Below, one piece after another: positions 25,684 to 34,531 of a stretch of DNA of 64,000 nucleotides (position 1 is its first letter; each line of letters begins with the position of its first letter). The DNA is from Nocardia pseudobrasiliensis NBRC 108224 (GTDB lineage: Bacteria; Actinomycetota; Actinomycetes; Mycobacteriales; Mycobacteriaceae), in the NCBI RefSeq assembly GCF_001613105.1, contig NZ_BDBS01000002.1:248001-312000 (forward strand). Reading direction: 5' to 3'. Both the position numbers and the translations under genes were made by a program. Under the pieces are notes generated by a model that made no database searches, was not told the origin of the DNA, and worked only from the letters and a program-made list of their open reading frames with translations.

Positions 25684-27207
25684 TCACCAGTCTGCCTTGA
25701 CCGGTTCGGCGGGTGTCGGGGCGGGATGCAATAGGCTCGCCACGCCACCCACCACGAGGGTTACGACCACCCCGATGGGCACCAGCCACTGTGCGGCAAT
25801 TCCCTTGTGCGCGACGGTGCCCGCGACGGTCACGTCGATCTTGATCACCCGCACCACGAACGTCATCACCACCACCGTCGCCACGAAGGCGACGATGGCG
25901 TCTAATTGGTTGGCCCGCTTGATGAGTCGACCGAGCAGGAACGCGCCCAGCAGCGCGCCGTAGGTGTAGCCCGCGATGGCCAGCGCGGTCAGATAGACAT
26001 TGCCCGTGGTGGCGCTGAAGCCCATCGCGAAGATGGCCATCAGCACCGCCCACACCAGCGTCATGATCCGCGCCAACCGCAACATGGTCGCATCGGACAG
26101 CTCCCGCGTGGAGAAGCTGTGCACGATATCGGCCACGGTGGAATTGGCCATCGAATTCAGCGCCGCCGACAGCGAACCCATGGCCGCGCCCAGGATTCCG
26201 GCGACCAGCAGGCCCGAGATCACCACCGGCAGCCCGTGCAGGATGAAATTCGGATACAGGTTGTCGGTGGTGGACAGGCCGAGCTGCTTGGGCGTCTTAC
26301 CCTCGTTGTAGACCCACAGCAGCGCGCCGACCAGGGAGAAGGCGGCGAATTGCAGGGCGACGAAGATACCCGAACCGATCATCGCGCGGCGGCTGTCGCG
26401 CAGTGAGCGGGTGGCCAGGATGCGCTGCACGATCAGCTGATCCGAACCGTGCGAGGCCATCGAGAACAGCGCGCCGCCGATGATCGCCGTGGGCAGGGCG
26501 AAGCTGCTGGTGAGGATGTGCGCGATATCGAAATCGGTGTCGAAGACGTGGAACTTCCCGGCCTCGAACGCCTTCGACCAGCCGTCGGCGCCGACATGTC
26601 CGGTGAGTACTCCGATCGCGATCAGCGCACCGAGTAGATACAGGCCCATCTGCAGCGCGTCGGTCCAGATGACCGCCTTGATACCGCCGAGATAGGTGTA
26701 GATCACCGTCACGATGGTCAGCACCGCGATGATCACGTTGTAGCCCAGATGGACGCCGAATTCGTCCAGCAGCAGCTGCAGCGGGATCGCCGAGGCGAAC
26801 AGGCGCACACCCTCGGCGAGTAATCGGGTCACCACGAAGGTCAGTGAGGCCACGCCCTGCAGATACCGGCCGAACCGCTGCAGCAGGTACTGATAGGCGC
26901 TGACGAATCCGCCGCGCTTGTACAGGGGGATCAACACGAAGGCCACGACCGTGCGGCCGATGATGTAGCCCAGTGCGAGTTCGACGTTGCCGAAGGCCTG
27001 ATCGGTGTAGGCGCCGCCCGGGATGGAGATGACCGTCAGGACGCTGGTCTCGGTGGCCACGACCGAGAAGCACACCGCCCACCAGGGCATTTTGCCTTCG
27101 CCGACAAAGTAGTCCCCACTCGAGCGCTGCTTGCCGGAGCGTCGCAGGCCCACCCAGCCGACCACGACGAGATACACGATGATGACTGCGACATTGAGTG
27201 CGTTCAT
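25684..27207 (-). CDS. Sodium:solute symporter (SSS family), probable amino-sugar carrier
   Basis: A 507-residue protein with about thirteen membrane helices of the SSS family. Seen: IIVYLVVVGWVGLRRSGKQRSSGDYFVGEGKMPWWAVCFSVVATETS, GYIIGRTVVAFVLIPLYKRGG, YTYLGGIKAVIWTDALQMGLYLLGA and the Na+-site region GAAMGSLSAALNSMANSTVADI. The ATG at 27207 has GGGGAG upstream. It ends three bases before the murR-like gene, and the unit finishes with murQ, so import of MurNAc, anhydro-MurNAc or a related cell-wall sugar is the natural reading. Unlike the phosphotransferase route, cargo would enter unphosphorylated, which is where the adjacent kinase would act. Confidence 0.87.
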   Translation of the reverse strand: MNALNVAVIIVYLVVVGWVGLRRSGKQRSSGDYFVGEGKMPWWAVCFSVVATETSVLTVISIPGGAYTDQAFGNVELALGYIIGRTVVAFVLIPLYKRGGFVSAYQYLLQRFGRYLQGVASLTFVVTRLLAEGVRLFASAIPLQLLLDEFGVHLGYNVIIAVLTIVTVIYTYLGGIKAVIWTDALQMGLYLLGALIAIGVLTGHVGADGWSKAFEAGKFHVFDTDFDIAHILTSSFALPTAIIGGALFSMASHGSDQLIVQRILATRSLRDSRRAMIGSGIFVALQFAAFSLVGALLWVYNEGKTPKQLGLSTTDNLYPNFILHGLPVVISGLLVAGILGAAMGSLSAALNSMANSTVADIVHSFSTRELSDATMLRLARIMTLVWAVLMAIFAMGFSATTGNVYLTALAIAGYTYGALLGAFLLGRLIKRANQLDAIVAFVATVVVMTFVVRVIKIDVTVAGTVAHKGIAAQWLVPIGVVVTLVVGGVASLLHPAPTPAEPVKADW

Positions 27208-27245
27208 CGTGACTCCCCGAAGGCAGGCTGGACGGTTAGTGAGCA

Positions 27246-27275
27246 ATTCTCAATTGACGTGTCACTTCTGTCAAT
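27246..27275 (-). promoter_or_regulatory. Promoter and overlapping operator of the symporter-murR-murQ unit
   Basis: On the minus strand TTGACA (27274-27269) is followed after 17 bases by GAGAAT (27251-27246), a good housekeeping-type promoter 39 bases before the symporter ATG. Inverted arms ATTGAC (27253-27258) and GTCAAT (27270-27275), eleven bases apart, cover the -35 element and fit a repressor site for the RpiR protein. Confidence 0.6.
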
Positions 27276-28206
27276 AATTGTCAGCACGGCGAATCACCAA
27301 TTTCTCCACTGCGGTCGCGGTGTCGACGGCCAGCAGGGCGGCTCCGTCGATCGACCCGCCGAGCGGGTCGCGTCGCTCGACTCGATGCGCGATGGCGGCG
27401 TCCAGTGGATCCAGTAGCGGCGCACCGAGATTGATCAGTCCGCCGATAATTGCACATGGAACGGGTGATCGCAGCCCGGAGCGCTCGGCGGCCGACAGTA
27501 CCGTGGCGGCCAGGGCGCGGGCTGCCTCGGACATGATCGCGGCCGCCACCGAATCGGTCTCGGCGGCGGCCGCGACGACCGGGGCGAAGCGCGCGGTCAG
27601 CAGCGGGGGATTATCGTGACGGCCCAGGTAGTAGGGCAGATCGCTGAGCGGGATGCCGTACTCCTCGATCGCCTCGCCGGCCAGTTCGGTATCCGGTCCG
27701 CGGCCGTCGAACGAGCGCAGCGCCGCGCGCAGACCGGCCAGACCGATCCACGCGCCGCCACCCTCGTCACCGAGCAGCGGACCCCAGCCGTCCACGCGGA
27801 CCAGTTCGCCGCCGCCGTCCACGGCCGTCGCGACCACGCCGGTGCCCACGGTCAGCACCACGCCCGGATTACCGCCCAGCGCGCCGACGTGCGCGGTCAC
27901 CGCGTCCGAGGTCACCGCGACCGCGGCCACCGAATCCAGTTCGACCAGCCGGTCGGCCAGTTCCGTGGCCGCGTTGGGGGCCGACCAGGCGCCCGCCGCG
28001 CCGATCGATACCGCGAAAGGCGGTGTGGGATAGGTGGTTTCGTCGATTATCCGGACGATCGCGCGATAGGCCGCGGGGCCGCCGTCGATATCGGCGAGTC
28101 CGCGCGAGCCCGCGCTCTTGGTGGTGCGCACCTCGTTCCCGTCGACGCGCAGTGAGCTGCGGCAGTTGGTCTTGCCGAGGTCGACGGCCAGTACCGGCAG
28201 CTTCAC
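27271..28206 (-). CDS. BadF/BadG-type N-acetylhexosamine kinase
   Basis: A 311-residue ASKHA-fold sugar kinase of the BadF/BadG/BcrA/BcrD (N-acetylglucosamine kinase) family. Phosphate-1 motif VDLGKTNCRSSL lies near the N-terminus; VLTVGTGVVATA is the second ATP loop, and GWGPLLGDEGGGAWIGLAGLRAAL is the diagnostic NAGK segment. Family members include MurK of Clostridium, which phosphorylates both MurNAc and GlcNAc. Beside murQ and an SSS carrier that imports unphosphorylated sugar, it is the likely supplier of MurNAc-6-P (inference). It overlaps the upstream MHS transporter gene by four bases. Confidence 0.88.
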   Translation of the reverse strand: MKLPVLAVDLGKTNCRSSLRVDGNEVRTTKSAGSRGLADIDGGPAAYRAIVRIIDETTYPTPPFAVSIGAAGAWSAPNAATELADRLVELDSVAAVAVTSDAVTAHVGALGGNPGVVLTVGTGVVATAVDGGGELVRVDGWGPLLGDEGGGAWIGLAGLRAALRSFDGRGPDTELAGEAIEEYGIPLSDLPYYLGRHDNPPLLTARFAPVVAAAAETDSVAAAIMSEAARALAATVLSAAERSGLRSPVPCAIIGGLINLGAPLLDPLDAAIAHRVERRDPLGGSIDGAALLAVDTATAVEKLVIRRADNY

Positions 28207-29528
28207 GACCGCACCGCCTTCGACTCCGAGACGCCGATGGTGCGCAGATCCCGCGAGCGGGTCTCACCGGCCCACAGGAACGCCGTCACCGTGGCGGCGA
28301 GCATCAGGCACAGCAGCAGGGCGACCGGGCGGGTGGATGGATAACGGTGCAGCAACGCGACTCCCACGATCGGTGCGACCGAGCCTCCGACCACGGTCGC
28401 CAGTTGATAGCCCAATGAAGCTCCGGTATAGCGGACCGCACTGGGGAACAGTTCGGCGAAGAAGGGCGCCTGAGCGCCGGTGAGCAGGCCGTGCAGTGTC
28501 AAACCGACCGCGATGACCACCAGGATCGCGAGGAAGCGGCCGGTATCCACCCAGGGGAGGGCGACCAACGACCAACACGCGATCAACACGGCCAGCACGA
28601 TACTCGAGATACGCCGACCGCATCGATCGGCCAATACGCCCCCGAGCACGATTGCTACGGCTTGGCTGAACGAGGCGATCGTAATCGCTGCCAGTGCGGT
28701 GCCCCTCGGGACATGCACGATTTTGGTCAGATAGGCCAGGAGGAAGATGTTGAAGGTGTAGTAGGTCGCCTTCTCCCCGACATCGGCGAGTGCGGCCATG
28801 AGCACCTCTTCGCGATGGTGTGCGAGTACCACGCGCACGGGCGCGCGTTCGTCCCCCGCGCGTTGCCGCGCCTCGACGAACAGCGGTGACTCCTCGACCG
28901 AGTGTCGCAGCCAGATACCCACCGCCACAAGCACTATCGACAGCAGGAATGGAATCCGCCACGCCCAGTCCTCGAACTGATCGGCGGTGACCATCCGACC
29001 CAGTACGGCCAGGACGCCCGTAGCGATCAGATTGCCCAGCGGCCCGCCGGTTTGCGGCCAGCTGCTCCAGAATCCGCGATGGGCGGGCGAGCCGTGTTCG
29101 GAGACCAGCAGAACCGCCCCGCCCCATTCCCCGCCCAGGGCCAGACCCTGGATCAGTCGGAGCGCGACGAGGATCAGGGGAGCCGCCACGCCGATGGTGG
29201 CGTAACCGGGTACCAGGCCGATCGCCACGGTGGCACCGCCCATCACGACGAGGCTCAGCGACAGCGTGCGGCGGCGGCCGACGCGATCGCCGAGGTGGCC
29301 GAACAGGATTCCGCCCAGTGGGCGGGCCGCGAAGCCGACCGCGTAGGTCGCCATCGCGAGCAGGACGCCGGTCAGCGGGTCGTGGACCGGGAAGAAGGCC
29401 TTGTCGAAGACGAGCGCGGCGGCCAAGCCGTAGAGGAAGAAATCGTAGAACTCGATCGTGGTCCCCGCCACGCTCGCCGCGACGATGCGGGCGAAGCGGG
29501 TGGGGTGGGTGACGCGCGGGTGGAACAT
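28203..29528 (-). CDS. MFS metabolite:H+ symporter (MHS family)
   Basis: A 441-residue twelve-helix MFS carrier with the MHS hallmarks GTTIEFYDFFLYGLAAALVF, GHLGDRVGRRRTL and RLIQGLALGGEWGGAVLL. ATG at 29528 (MFHPRVTHPTRFARI) is chosen because the frame upstream lacks family sequence. It overlaps the kinase gene by four bases and is the first gene of the leftward amino-sugar block, divergent from the MCE gene. It could carry a carboxylate such as lactate, which MurQ releases, or another solute; the cargo is not readable from sequence. Confidence 0.87.
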   Translation of the reverse strand: MFHPRVTHPTRFARIVAASVAGTTIEFYDFFLYGLAAALVFDKAFFPVHDPLTGVLLAMATYAVGFAARPLGGILFGHLGDRVGRRRTLSLSLVVMGGATVAIGLVPGYATIGVAAPLILVALRLIQGLALGGEWGGAVLLVSEHGSPAHRGFWSSWPQTGGPLGNLIATGVLAVLGRMVTADQFEDWAWRIPFLLSIVLVAVGIWLRHSVEESPLFVEARQRAGDERAPVRVVLAHHREEVLMAALADVGEKATYYTFNIFLLAYLTKIVHVPRGTALAAITIASFSQAVAIVLGGVLADRCGRRISSIVLAVLIACWSLVALPWVDTGRFLAILVVIAVGLTLHGLLTGAQAPFFAELFPSAVRYTGASLGYQLATVVGGSVAPIVGVALLHRYPSTRPVALLLCLMLAATVTAFLWAGETRSRDLRTIGVSESKAVRS

Positions 29529-29701
29529 GACCTCGACTATGGCGGGCGATACTTCCGATGTGAACCAATTCGCGGCCCCCGATTTCGGGGGCTCGGCGTG
29601 GCGGACCGCCGCGCGCGGCGAATCGGCCCTACAGTGCGCACCGATAACTGACCGATTGCCATAGCAGCGTATTCGCGGAGGGTCGAGGAGGTTCGCCGAA
29701 G

Positions 29702-30748
29702 ATGCGTCGCATGTTGCTGCCCGCATCGGTATTCAGTGTGTTCGCGGTGGTGTCGCTATTGGTCACGGCGACGGTCTGGAACACCTTGGCGCGCACCGTG
29801 CCCGGGCCGACCGCGGGCTACTCCGCGACGTTCACCGATGTCCTGGGGTTGCGGGTCGACGATGATGTGCGTATGGCCGGGGTGCGGGTCGGCAAGGTGA
29901 CCGGTATCGAACTGGCCCGGGACGCACGTTCGGGCAGACACGTCGCGAAGGTTTCCTTCGTCGTGCAGCGCGCGCAGACGCTCTACACCGACACCAAGGC
30001 CCTGGTGCGCTATCAGAATCTGATCGGCCAGCGATATGTGGCGCTCGCGCCGGGCGTCGCGGGGGACGCGCGGCCGCTGGCCGCGGGGGCGGCGATTCCG
30101 CTCGACCGCACCGAACCCTCGTTCGACATCTCGGGGCTGCTCAGCGGATTTCAGCCGCTGTTCGAGGTGCTGTCCCCCGAACAGGTCAACAATCTGTCCG
30201 GCACGCTGGTGCAGGCGCTGCAGGGCGATCGGGTCTCCTTGGCGGCGTTCATCACCCAGGCCGCCGATCTCGCCGTGGACTTCCATCGCCGCGACGCGAT
30301 CCTCGCCGATGTGATCGCCAATCTGAGCCGGGTGATGAGCGGATTGGCCGCGCGCGGCAACGAACTCGAGACGCTGGTGACGCAGACTCGCGCGCTGATC
30401 GCCGGACTCTACGAGCAGGGTCGATCGTTGCTGGATTCGACCACGCGGATCGCGCGCGATACCGACAGCCTGCTGCGGCTGACCACCCGCGTTCGGCCGC
30501 TGCTGACCGATGCCCAGAATTCGGCGCGCGACGCGCTGACACTGCTGATCGACCACGGCGCGCAGTTGGACCGGGCCGCGATGGATCTGCCCGCGTTGCT
30601 GGGCGATCTGGGCCGTATGACCAGTGAGGGCACCTACACCACGTCGTATCTGTGCAGTCTGGACGTCTCGCTCTACGGCATCCTGCTGCCGCGCGGACTG
30701 CTGCCGCAGATCGGCGGGCAGTCCCGCTCGGCGGTCTGCCGGCCCTGA
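29702..30748 (+). CDS. Orphan MCE family protein
   Basis: A 348-residue MlaD/MCE-domain protein. An N-terminal membrane anchor (LLPASVFSVFAVVSLLVTATVWNTLA) is followed by the MCE domain (residues about 38-115: YSATFTDVLGLRVDDDVRMAGVRVGKVTGIEL, LVRYQNLIGQRYVALAPG), and then a long helical segment (residues 150-310) forming the needle or tunnel part. Mycobacterial-type MCE proteins work as six different chains with two YrbE permeases in lipid import; here no yrbE or other mce gene adjoins. It would need partners encoded elsewhere. It ends with a CxxS/SAVCRP cysteine near the C-terminus. Confidence 0.88.
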   Translation: MRRMLLPASVFSVFAVVSLLVTATVWNTLARTVPGPTAGYSATFTDVLGLRVDDDVRMAGVRVGKVTGIELARDARSGRHVAKVSFVVQRAQTLYTDTKALVRYQNLIGQRYVALAPGVAGDARPLAAGAAIPLDRTEPSFDISGLLSGFQPLFEVLSPEQVNNLSGTLVQALQGDRVSLAAFITQAADLAVDFHRRDAILADVIANLSRVMSGLAARGNELETLVTQTRALIAGLYEQGRSLLDSTTRIARDTDSLLRLTTRVRPLLTDAQNSARDALTLLIDHGAQLDRAAMDLPALLGDLGRMTSEGTYTTSYLCSLDVSLYGILLPRGLLPQIGGQSRSAVCRP

Positions 30749-30755
30749 AGGTCTA

Positions 30756-30784
30756 TTGACACAGCGCCAATTAGAACCTAATTT
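30756..30784 (+). promoter_or_regulatory. Housekeeping-type promoter
   Basis: TTGACA (30756-30761), a 17-base spacer and TAATTT (30779-30784) form a near-consensus sigma-70-type promoter about 34 bases before the thioesterase ATG, in an otherwise GC-rich region. It begins eight bases after the MCE stop codon. Confidence 0.7.
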
Positions 30785-30817
30785 CGGGAAGCGAACTGTT
30801 CCCGCCGCGGAGGGCGA

Positions 30818-31309
30818 ATGCCGATGACCTCGCTATTGTCGCGCGACGACGAGGCCGGTCGACGCCTGCCGCATCATCAGCCCAACTGCCTGGGCTGCGG
30901 CCCGGCCAATGAATCCGGGCTGCGCATCGCCTTCGTCCGCGACGGTGACGGGGTGCGCGGCGCCTTCGCCTTCGACAAGCGACACGAGGGCGCGCCGGGG
31001 CTGGCGCACGGCGGCGCGGTGGCGGCCGCACTGGACGAGGCCGCCGGGACCGCGCTGATGCCGCTGCGACTGCCCGCGGTGACCGCGCAGTTGAATGTGT
31101 CCTTCGCCGAACCGATTCCGCTCGGACGTGAGCTGAGCGTGCGGGCGCGCCTCGATCATCGCGACGGTCGCAAGCTGTACATCACCGTCGCCCTCGAATC
31201 GGACGATCGCGTCGCCGCGCGGGCCGAGGCGCTGTTCATCGAGGTCGCTCCGGAACATTTCACGGCCCACGGTGCGGAACCGGGAGATATTCCGGCACTG
31301 GGGATCTGA
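30818..31309 (+). CDS. Hotdog-fold thioesterase (PaaI-like)
   Basis: A 163-residue protein with an N-terminal NCLGCGPANESGLRI motif followed by the hotdog core (APGLAHGGAVAAALDEAAGTAL, TAQLNVSFAEPIPLG, LYITVALES). The HGG with downstream aspartate/glutamate is the usual catalytic arrangement of PaaI/YdiI-type acyl-CoA thioesterases. AGGGCGA precedes the ATG, and a strong promoter is just upstream. It may be co-transcribed with the GMC/aldehyde dehydrogenase pair 78 bases further on, which would make acids whose CoA esters it could hydrolyse (inference). Confidence 0.85.
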   Translation: MPMTSLLSRDDEAGRRLPHHQPNCLGCGPANESGLRIAFVRDGDGVRGAFAFDKRHEGAPGLAHGGAVAAALDEAAGTALMPLRLPAVTAQLNVSFAEPIPLGRELSVRARLDHRDGRKLYITVALESDDRVAARAEALFIEVAPEHFTAHGAEPGDIPALGI

Positions 31310-31387
31310 CGAATCGAACGAACCGGCCCTGCCGTCGCGTGACAATGGGTGGGATCACGCTGGACCGGTCCTGCATTGGAGGTCACT

Positions 31388-33019
31388 ATGACCGACCGGG
31401 AATCGTTCGACTACGTCATCGTGGGCGCGGGCAGCGCGGGCTGCGTTCTCGCCAATCGGCTCACCGAGGATCCGACGGTCACCGTCGCGCTGTTGGAGGC
31501 CGGTCCGGCCGACGACGCCGATGAGATCCACATTCCCGCCGCCTGGGGAAAACTCATTCGCACACAATGGGATTGGCGCTACGAGACCACGCCGCAGAAA
31601 CAGCTGGGCGGGCAGCGCGCGTACTGGCCGCGAATGAAGGCGCTGGGCGGCTGCTCCTCCATGAACGCCATGATCTACATCCGCGGCAACCGCGTCGACT
31701 ACGACGGTTGGCGGCGCGATTTCGGCGCGGTCGGCTGGAGTTATGAGGATGTGCTGCCGTATTTCGTGAAATCGGAGACCAATACCGGTCTGCGCTCGCC
31801 GTATCACGGCACCGATGGTCCGCTACATGTCGAAAATCCGCGCTACGTCCACGAACTCACCGACGCGTGGGTCGAGGCCGCGGTCGCCGCCGGATTGCCG
31901 CGCACCGCGGACTTCAATGCCGCCGAACAGGACGGGGTGGGCCGATACCAGGTGACGCATCGGCGCGGACGACGCTGGTCGACCGCGGACGGCTATCTGC
32001 ATCCCGTCGCGGGGCGACCGAATCTGACCGTGCGCACCGGTGCGCACGCCACCCGGGTGCGGTTCGCCGGAACGCGCGCGATCGGCGTCGAGTATCGGCA
32101 GGGCGCGGACGAGCATGCGGTTTTCGCCGATGCCGAGGTGCTGCTGTGCGGCGGGGCGATCAATTCGCCGCAGCTGCTGCTGCTTTCGGGCGTCGGACCG
32201 GGCGCACAGCTGCGCGAGCACGGGCTCGACGTGGTGGCCGAGCTGCCCGGGGTCGGGGAGAATCTGCACGATCATCCGGCCACGCCGATGCTGTGGCATA
32301 CCCGCGCCACCTCGGATCTGGCGCAGTTCGAGACGCCGCTGCGATTGGCGCAGTGGCAGGCGCTGGGGCGCGGGCCGCTGGCCTCGAATATCGGTGAGGG
32401 CGGCGGGTTCACGCGCACCACCGCGGAGCTGGCCGCACCGGATATGCAGTTCCATGTGGCCCCGACGGCGTTCTACGACAACGGACTTCACGAGAGTCTC
32501 GCCCCGATGTTCACCGCCGGGCCCACGCTGGTCGATGTGCACAGCCGGGGTCGGGTGCGGCTGCGCTCGGCCGATCCGCTGTGGAAACCGGAGATCGATC
32601 CCGCCTATCTGTCCGATCCGCGCGATCTGGACGCGCTGCTGGCCGGAATGCGGCTGCTGATCGAGATCACCCGTCAAGCGCCGCTGTCGAAATATATTGC
32701 GCGGCCCTACCTTCCGGAATCAGCCGACACCGCCGACGAGGACGGACTGCGCGCCCACATCGCGCGGTGGACCCAGACGCTGTTCCATCCCGTGGGCACC
32801 TGTGCGATGGGTACGGGTGAGATGGCGGTGGTGGACGCCGAATTGCGGGTGCGCGGGGTGGAGGGTCTGCGCGTGGTGGACGCCTCGATCATGCCGCGCA
32901 TCGTGCGCGGTAATACCAACGCACCCGTCGTGATGATCGGCGAGAAGGCCGCCGATCTCATCCGTGGCCGCGGCGTCGCCACCGCGGTCGTTCCCGCCGC
33001 GAAGGAGAGCAGCCGATGA
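31388..33019 (+). CDS. GMC family oxidoreductase (choline dehydrogenase-like)
   Basis: A 543-residue FAD alcohol oxidase or dehydrogenase. Seen: FAD motif DYVIVGAGSAGCVLANRLTED, ALGGCSSMNAMIYIRGN, LLCGGAINSPQLLLLSGVGP (GMC signature 2) and the active-site HPVGTCAMG histidine plus the NTNAP segment near the end. ATG at 31388 has GGAGG upstream. The stop overlaps the aldehyde dehydrogenase ATG by four bases, so alcohol to aldehyde to acid is one coupled step. Substrate could be choline, or a long-chain or polymer-derived alcohol. No betaine/choline transporter is adjacent, so choline is not assured. Confidence 0.9.
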   Translation: MTDRESFDYVIVGAGSAGCVLANRLTEDPTVTVALLEAGPADDADEIHIPAAWGKLIRTQWDWRYETTPQKQLGGQRAYWPRMKALGGCSSMNAMIYIRGNRVDYDGWRRDFGAVGWSYEDVLPYFVKSETNTGLRSPYHGTDGPLHVENPRYVHELTDAWVEAAVAAGLPRTADFNAAEQDGVGRYQVTHRRGRRWSTADGYLHPVAGRPNLTVRTGAHATRVRFAGTRAIGVEYRQGADEHAVFADAEVLLCGGAINSPQLLLLSGVGPGAQLREHGLDVVAELPGVGENLHDHPATPMLWHTRATSDLAQFETPLRLAQWQALGRGPLASNIGEGGGFTRTTAELAAPDMQFHVAPTAFYDNGLHESLAPMFTAGPTLVDVHSRGRVRLRSADPLWKPEIDPAYLSDPRDLDALLAGMRLLIEITRQAPLSKYIARPYLPESADTADEDGLRAHIARWTQTLFHPVGTCAMGTGEMAVVDAELRVRGVEGLRVVDASIMPRIVRGNTNAPVVMIGEKAADLIRGRGVATAVVPAAKESSR

Positions 33020-34524
33020 CCGCCACCGGGGAAATCCACGACGTCGCAACGCGTCCCGTCTTCGAGGTCCGCAATCCCGGCACCGGTGATCTGGTCGGGA
33101 CCTATCCCGTACATGGTCCGGAGGATGTCGCCGCGACGGTCGAGCGGGCCCGCGCAGCCTTCGCCTGGTGGTACGGGCTCGGGTATCGCGAACGCGCCGA
33201 ACGACTTTCGCGCTTCGCCGGGGTGATCTCCCGGCGCATGGGGCAATTGGGGGCGGTGATCCACGACGAGACCGGTAAGCCGTTCTCCGACGCGGCGCTG
33301 GAGGCGGCGCTGGTGCTGGATCATTTGAAATGGGCCGGACGCAATGCTCGGAAGGTATTGGGGCGCAGGGGTGCTCGAGTCGGGTTGCTGACCTTCAATC
33401 AAGCCGCGTCGGTGGAGTACAAGCCGCTGGGCGTCATCGGGGTGATCGGGCCGTGGAACTATCCGGTGTTCACCCCGCTCGGATCCATCGTCTATGCGCT
33501 GGCGGCGGGAAATGCGGTGGTGTTCAAGCCGAGTGAGTTCAGCCCCGGCGTGGGCGCCTGGCTGGTCGAGATGTTCGGCGAGGTGGTGCCCGAACAGCCG
33601 GTGCTGCAACTGCTCACCGGCGATGCGAGCACCGGCGAGGCGCTGTGCCGGTCCGGGGTGGACAAGATCGCCTTCACCGGCTCGACCGAGACGGCCAAGC
33701 GGGTCATGGCGGTATGCGCGGAATCGCTCACCCCGATGGTGGCCGAATGCGGTGGTAAGGATGTGCTCATCGTCGACGCCGACGCGGATCTGGACGAGGC
33801 CGTCGAGGCCGCGGTATGGGCCGGAATGGCCAATGCCGGACAGTCCTGTATCGCCACCGAGCGGGTCTATGTGCATCGTTCGGTCTATGAGCCGTTCGTG
33901 ACTCGGCTGGTGGCGCGGGCGCGTTCGTTGCGCGCCGGAATCGACGCCGAGGCGAAGATCGGCCCGATCACCATGCCCAAGCAGGTCAATGTGATCCGTC
34001 ATCACCTCGAGGACGCGATCGTGCGCGGCGGGCGAGTACTCACCGGCGGCGTCGGAGAGATCAATGGCCAGGTCGTGCAGCCGACCGTCCTGGTAGACGT
34101 CCCCGAGGACGCCCTCGCCGTCACCGAGGAAACCTTCGGTCCCACACTGACGGTGGCTGCCGTCGACGATATGGACACGGCCATCGAGCGCGCCAATGCC
34201 AGCCGCTACGGACTGTCGGCGGCGGTCTACTCGAAGGCCCGCGGCCGAGAACTCGCCGAGCGTCTGCGCGCCGGAATGGTCAGCGTGAACGCGGTATTCA
34301 ACTTCCCGCAGATCCCGTCCCTGCCGTTCGGCGGCGTGGGCGATTCGGGCTTCGGGCGCATTCATGGGCCGGATGGGTTGCGGGAGTTCACCTACGCCCA
34401 CGCGGTCGCGCGTCAGCGCTTCGCGCCGTTGATGGCGATGACGACCTTCGACAGGACGGCCAAGACGGATGCCTTCATCGGCAAGGCGATGACAATCCTG
34501 CACGGAAAGCGCCGTCTGAAGTGA
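33016..34524 (+). CDS. Aldehyde dehydrogenase
   Basis: A 502-residue NAD(P)-dependent aldehyde dehydrogenase. Seen: IGPWNYPVFTPL, FKPSEFSP, FTGSTETAKRV, the catalytic glutamate in VAECGGKD, the catalytic cysteine in NAGQSCIATERV, EETFGPTL and PFGGVGDSGFGRIHGPDGLREFT. The C-terminal basic tail (KTDAFIGKAMTILHGKRRLK) is typical of actinobacterial members. It overlaps the GMC oxidoreductase gene by four bases and likely oxidises that enzyme's aldehyde product. A hairpin follows the stop. Confidence 0.93.
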   Translation: MTATGEIHDVATRPVFEVRNPGTGDLVGTYPVHGPEDVAATVERARAAFAWWYGLGYRERAERLSRFAGVISRRMGQLGAVIHDETGKPFSDAALEAALVLDHLKWAGRNARKVLGRRGARVGLLTFNQAASVEYKPLGVIGVIGPWNYPVFTPLGSIVYALAAGNAVVFKPSEFSPGVGAWLVEMFGEVVPEQPVLQLLTGDASTGEALCRSGVDKIAFTGSTETAKRVMAVCAESLTPMVAECGGKDVLIVDADADLDEAVEAAVWAGMANAGQSCIATERVYVHRSVYEPFVTRLVARARSLRAGIDAEAKIGPITMPKQVNVIRHHLEDAIVRGGRVLTGGVGEINGQVVQPTVLVDVPEDALAVTEETFGPTLTVAAVDDMDTAIERANASRYGLSAAVYSKARGRELAERLRAGMVSVNAVFNFPQIPSLPFGGVGDSGFGRIHGPDGLREFTYAHAVARQRFAPLMAMTTFDRTAKTDAFIGKAMTILHGKRRLK

Positions 34525-34531
34525 CCGCCTG

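Noticed and set aside
31388..34524. GMC oxidoreductase plus aldehyde dehydrogenase as betA-betB
   Set aside because: No bet regulator or choline transporter, and both families are broad; not enough to assign choline oxidation.
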